In this document: piece after piece, positions 60,803-64,000 of the stretch
Numbering within the stretch: the stretch's first letter is position 1
Layout of the letters: the number at the start of each line of letters is the position of its first letter
NCBI RefSeq assembly: GCF_900129795.1
Contig: NZ_FQWW01000004.1
Coordinates: 248,001 to 312,000 of the forward strand
Source: Flavobacterium sp. CF108
GTDB taxonomy: Bacteria > Bacteroidota > Bacteroidia > Flavobacteriales > Flavobacteriaceae
Length of the DNA stretch: 64,000 nucleotides
Reading direction: 5' to 3'
The notes under the pieces: generated by a model
What the model was told of the DNA's origin: nothing
Databases searched by the model: none
What the model saw: the letters and a program-made list of their open reading frames with translations, nothing else
Translations under genes and position numbers: made by a program

Positions 60803-61306
60803 TTATTTCTGTTTTACAACATTATAAAAATTATAATCTGTATTTGAGGCATCTGTAATTCCAATGTTTCGTCCCATTGTTACAATCTGACCTCGGTGAT
60901 ACGTTCCGTGATTAATAACCTGGATTAAATAATCAGCAATTGGCTGTTCGCATTCAAACCACGGATTAACGATTTTAACTTCTTTAACTAAATCTTCTTC
61001 TGACAATGAATTGATAAGATGTTTCAATTTTGTCGATGAATTTAATAAGCCTGCAAAGATTTCTTCTTTAGACAATTCGGTTTCTGGTTTCTTTTCTGAC
61101 ATATCAGTTTCAGCAATAACAGAAAACCAATATTCTTCTGTAGACCAAATATGGTCGAGCGTTTTTACAATAGTTGAAAAACTCGAAGGTACTTCTGCAT
61201 AAAGCAGTTCATCAGATTTCGGCGAAAGCCAATTCACGAATTGCTGGTTTACCCATAAATTATAATCTGCATAATTGGACATTATCTTTTTTAAACTCAT
61301 AGCCAT
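60803..61306 (-). CDS. DinB-family protein
   Basis: A 167-residue DinB four-helix protein. Metal His: VKTLDHIWSTEEYWF, and VINHGTYHRGQIV near the C-terminus, the typical HxxxHRGQ. Probable thiol-dependent stress enzyme. Adjacent to a second DinB gene, 42 bp downstream of it on the same strand. Confidence 0.86.
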   Translation of the reverse strand: MAMSLKKIMSNYADYNLWVNQQFVNWLSPKSDELLYAEVPSSFSTIVKTLDHIWSTEEYWFSVIAETDMSEKKPETELSKEEIFAGLLNSSTKLKHLINSLSEEDLVKEVKIVNPWFECEQPIADYLIQVINHGTYHRGQIVTMGRNIGITDASNTDYNFYNVVKQK

Positions 61307-61348
61307 TTAATTTTTAGATTTATTCAATAAAGTTACAATTTTATCAGA

Positions 61349-61828
61349 TTATCTTTCCCAAAAAAATGGTGGTTCGATATTTAAAGCTCTTAAATATACA
61401 TAAGCCTGCCCACGGTGATGAACTTCATTATCAATAAAATACAAGATGTTTTGAATAACAGGAAACTCATATTGTCCAAAAAGATTAAAGGTTTCGCTGA
61501 AATCTTCAACAGACAATTGTTCCCAATATTTATTGATTTCTGCTGTCGCTTCGTCCCATTTTTCAAGATACTGCGCTTTAAAAATCAGTTTTTCTGCTCC
61601 TTCTGAGAATGGTGCGGTTTCTTTAGTTACAATTCCTTTCAAACCTGGAACCGCAATTGCTAAAAGTTCATCAACTAGTTTTGCAAAAGGACGCATACCG
61701 CCAATTGAAAATTCGAAGAAATCTTTCTCTGGAAACAATTCAATTAAACGACGTGTAAGTGCACGATGACCTTGCCAGTGTTTCAATAAATCTTCTGATG
61801 TAATTACTTGTGCTTCTAATGTTTTCAT
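61349..61828 (-). CDS. DinB-family protein
   Basis: A 159-residue DinB-type protein with HWQGHRALTRRLIELFPE at the N-terminus and IDNEVHHRGQAYVYLRAL at the C-terminus carrying the paired metal His. It is only distantly similar to the neighbouring DinB protein, so it is not a recent duplicate. Same strand and likely transcript. Confidence 0.86.
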   Translation of the reverse strand: MKTLEAQVITSEDLLKHWQGHRALTRRLIELFPEKDFFEFSIGGMRPFAKLVDELLAIAVPGLKGIVTKETAPFSEGAEKLIFKAQYLEKWDEATAEINKYWEQLSVEDFSETFNLFGQYEFPVIQNILYFIDNEVHHRGQAYVYLRALNIEPPFFWER

Positions 61829-61955
61829 GATTTTAAAGTTTTTAAATTTCTATACATCAAAAGTAAAATGGGCTGGTGACAACAGTTTGTCAGCAGGAAA
61901 AAAATAATTTAAAATATTTTTTTCCTGCTTCAGAAATGCACAGTAGAAACGCATT

Positions 61956-62084
61956 GTAGAGGCGCACAGCAGTGCGTCTCACGCAACGTAACCCCAATTT
62001 ATTTTATAGAAAAAGAGAGCAATAAATAGTATTGAGAGCAAATTGTGGTTACTGGATCTTAGACGCACTGCTGTGCGTCTCTAC
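61956..62084. repeat. Two GACGCAC palindromes, right cluster
   Basis: Copies at 61956-61982 (GTAGAGGCGCAC, degenerate) and 62060-62084 (TAGACGCACTGC..., followed by GGATAA as in the left cluster). They lie on the opposite side of the WYL/DinB module from the copies at 59392-59666. Confidence 0.85.
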
Positions 62085-62151
62085 GGATAAATAGGGCGTT
62101 TAAAAACAACTTAGAATCTCAGAATCTTAGCATCTTTAAAAAAAACCTTTG

Positions 62152-62159
62152 TACCTTTG
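62152..62159 (+). promoter_or_regulatory. -7 promoter box for thiL
   Basis: TACCTTTG, 30 bp before the thiL ATG. Confidence 0.55.
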
Positions 62160-62188
62160 CCCCTCACAAACTTTGGAACTCAAAAAAA

Positions 62189-63235
62189 ATGATCGAAGAT
62201 AAAAATCCGCAGCGTACCAGTTTAGCACAATTAGGCGAGTTTGGCTTAATTGACCACTTAACCCGAAATTTTGATGTTACACAAGAATCTACTTTAAAAA
62301 GTATTGGCGACGATGCCGCTGTTCTTGATTTTAAGGATAAAAAAGCAGTTATTTCTACAGATTTACTAATTGAAGGCGTACATTTTGATTTGGCTTATAT
62401 GCCGTTGAAACATTTGGGTTACAAATCGGTTGTGGTAAACCTGTCTGATATTTGCGCGATGAATGCGAAACCAACTCAAATTACGGTTTCTGTTGCGGTT
62501 TCTAATCGTTTTCCTTTAGAAGCATTAGAAGAATTGTTTGAAGGAATTACACACGCTGCAAAAGAATATAAAGTTGATGTTATTGGCGGCGATACAACCT
62601 CATCTCAAAAAGGACTAATTATCAGTATTACGGCAATTGGTGAAGCAGATGAAAATGAAATCGTTTACAGAAACGGTGCAAAACAAACTGATTTATTGGT
62701 TGTAACCGGAGATATTGGCGCTGCTTATATGGGATTACAGGTTTTGGAACGTGAAAAACAGGTTTTTCAGGTAAATCCAAACAGTCAGCCAGATTTAGAT
62801 CCGTATACGTATTTGGTCGAAAGACAATTAAAACCAGAAGCCAGAACCGATGTTCGTACGCTTTTGCATGCTCTTGAAATTAAACCAACTTCGATGATTG
62901 ACATTTCTGACGGATTATCTTCAGAGATTATTCATTTGTGTAAACAGTCAAAAGTGGGTTGTAACTTATATGAAGATAAACTGCCTTTAGATCCGCAATT
63001 TATTTCGACTTGCGAAGAGTTTAATATCGACAGTACAACAGTTGCTATTAATGGCGGAGAAGATTACGAACTTCTTTTTACAATTGATATTAATGATTTT
63101 GATAAAATTAAAGGAAATCCAAACTTTTCAATAATTGGACATATGGCCGATGAAAGTGAAGGAGTTCATTTAGTAACTCGTGCCAATACTAAAATTGCTT
63201 TAAAAGCTCGAGGCTGGGATGCTTTGAGTGAATAG
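62189..63235 (+). CDS. thiL: Thiamine-monophosphate kinase
   Basis: Phosphorylates thiamine monophosphate to the diphosphate coenzyme. It is 348 residues long. Motifs: SIGDDAAVLDF (about 42-52), STDLLIEGVHFD, LSDICAMNAKPTQITVSV, VIGGDTTSSQKG, VTGDIGAAY and MIDISDGLSSEI. Length and order are normal for ThiL. No other thi genes are nearby. Confidence 0.96.
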   Translation: MIEDKNPQRTSLAQLGEFGLIDHLTRNFDVTQESTLKSIGDDAAVLDFKDKKAVISTDLLIEGVHFDLAYMPLKHLGYKSVVVNLSDICAMNAKPTQITVSVAVSNRFPLEALEELFEGITHAAKEYKVDVIGGDTTSSQKGLIISITAIGEADENEIVYRNGAKQTDLLVVTGDIGAAYMGLQVLEREKQVFQVNPNSQPDLDPYTYLVERQLKPEARTDVRTLLHALEIKPTSMIDISDGLSSEIIHLCKQSKVGCNLYEDKLPLDPQFISTCEEFNIDSTTVAINGGEDYELLFTIDINDFDKIKGNPNFSIIGHMADESEGVHLVTRANTKIALKARGWDALSE

Positions 63236-63280
63236 TTCTCAGTCTCGGTTTTCAGTTCTCAGTTGAGATCCATATCAATT

Positions 63281-63317
63281 ATCCTAATAGACTTTAAAAC
63301 CTATTAGGATTTTTTTA
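63281..63317 (+). terminator. Intrinsic terminator after thiL
   Basis: ATCCTAATAG (63281-63290) and CTATTAGGAT (63301-63310) form a 10-bp stem followed by seven T residues. Confidence 0.85.
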
Positions 63318-63365
63318 TTTTCAATATTTTTTTAATCTGAAATCTGCACTCTAAAATCTAAAATT

Positions 63366-64000
63366 CTAAAAGAGTCCCTTGCTTTTTGCGTCTTTTACTA
63401 AATCGTCATCAGAACCTGATCTTATTTTAAGTAGTTCTTTCAGGCTGCTTCTTCGTTTTTCAATTTCGGTTATCGAAATAGGAATGTATTGCGGCATTTC
63501 TTCAACTTCGGTTCCTTTTGATAAGTGAAATAAAATCTGTTTATCAAACTCGTCAATTTCTATGGAATTGTGAGGCGATTGATTAAGCATTTTAACTACA
63601 GACTGACTGTAATATTTCTCGCTTTTCATTACTTTATCAAATGCAAAAAGCAATTCATCAAAAGTCAAATCGTTTTTAATAATTAATCCGTTTGGATTAA
63701 TTGTTCTTATAATGGTTTTAATTTTAAGCAGTTCTGTATACATTGTCAATAAAACAATCTTGCAGTACGGCATTTTCTTCAGGATTATTTTTGCCAGGTC
63801 TTCGCCAGAAAAAAGATTTTTTTCTTCGTAAGCCGGCATACTGATATCTAAAAAAGCGATGTCAAACTGAGGCGTATTTTCACCTTCTAATATATCATAA
63901 GCCGATTTACAGTCGTGTGCCTGCGCAATTATAAATTCATATTCTTTTGGATTATACCGCGTTATTGCATTTTTATACCCTTCGATGATAAAAGGGTGAT
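63366..64000 (-). CDS. Response regulator (5' end outside window)
   Basis: The frame is open to the right edge. Reading inward gives a receiver domain: HPFIIEGYKNAITRYNP, then the phosphoacceptor Asp in FDIAFLDISMP, then KIVLLTMY (the Thr switch region). The C-terminal half has LuxR/NarL-like features (FDKQILFHLSKGTEVEEM, ISITEIEKRR). The internal ATG at 63839 is in the receiver domain and is not the start. The partner kinase is not visible. Confidence 0.85.
   Translation of the reverse strand, partial: HPFIIEGYKNAITRYNPKEYEFIIAQAHDCKSAYDILEGENTPQFDIAFLDISMPAYEEKNLFSGEDLAKIILKKMPYCKIVLLTMYTELLKIKTIIRTINPNGLIIKNDLTFDELLFAFDKVMKSEKYYSQSVVKMLNQSPHNSIEIDEFDKQILFHLSKGTEVEEMPQYIPISITEIEKRRSSLKELLKIRSGSDDDLVKDAKSKGLF

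Overview
The window is chromosomal DNA of a Bacteroidota bacterium, most likely Flavobacterium or a close relative. The evidence is low GC, Bacteroidota -7 boxes (TAnnTTTG) a short distance before many starts, weak Shine-Dalgarno sequences, a SusC/SusD pair, several lipoproteins, and the mix of housekeeping genes. No tRNA, rRNA, phage, transposase or CRISPR locus was seen. Both edges cut genes: homogentisate dioxygenase on the left and a response regulator on the right.

Region by region. (1) 0-6 kb: aromatic amino-acid catabolism (hmgA, hppD, kynA), a DUF3108 protein, an M23 peptidase and a candidate structured small RNA at about 2.43-2.54 kb. (2) 6-17.6 kb: a divergent AraC regulator/SDR pair with a two-site operator, then pgi, a large TonB-dependent receptor, an RlpA-like protein, DinB and ArsC/Spx-like proteins, yicC, gmk and nadD. 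(3) 17.7-24.3 kb, minus strand: a compact NAD+/ADP-ribose cluster, which is the most interesting region. It encodes nicotinamide phosphoribosyltransferase, a nucleoside deoxyribosyltransferase-like protein, a metallophosphoesterase, the NAD+-dependent RNA 2'-phosphotransferase KptA, a DUF4291 protein, a macro-domain protein, a NADAR/YbiA protein, a divergent short PRPP-synthetase-like protein and a Nudix/winged-helix regulator (NrtR type). The prs promoter carries two matching 21-bp inverted repeats, 52 bp apart. (4) 24.4-33 kb: mixed genes (LysR and DJ-1/PfpI, YqhD-like alcohol dehydrogenase, gpsA, pheS, cvpA). (5) 33.4-57.3 kb: a polysaccharide utilisation locus with SusC, SusD, a surface lipoprotein, GH2, GH31, GH97, GH3, GH5 with BACON, a carbohydrate acetylesterase and GH95. 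It is followed divergently by two tandem Nudix-type regulators. The enzyme set fits fucosylated, acetylated xyloglucan. (6) 57.4-64 kb: lepA, a WYL regulator with two DinB proteins bracketed by copies of a GACGCAC palindrome, thiL and a response regulator.

How the NAD cluster may work (inference from families). KptA uses NAD+ to remove an RNA 2'-phosphate, releasing nicotinamide and ADP-ribose 1'',2''-cyclic phosphate. The macro protein and possibly the metallophosphoesterase would dephosphorylate the ADP-ribose product. NADAR would act on ADP-ribose derivatives. The Prs-like and NAMPT proteins would rebuild NAD+, either through PRPP and NMN or directly through ADP-ribose pyrophosphate.

The intergenic DNA is unusually rich in inverted repeats. 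Many consist of one short word iterated on one strand, a spacer, and the complementary word iterated again. Several distinct elements recur at two or more loci in this window.
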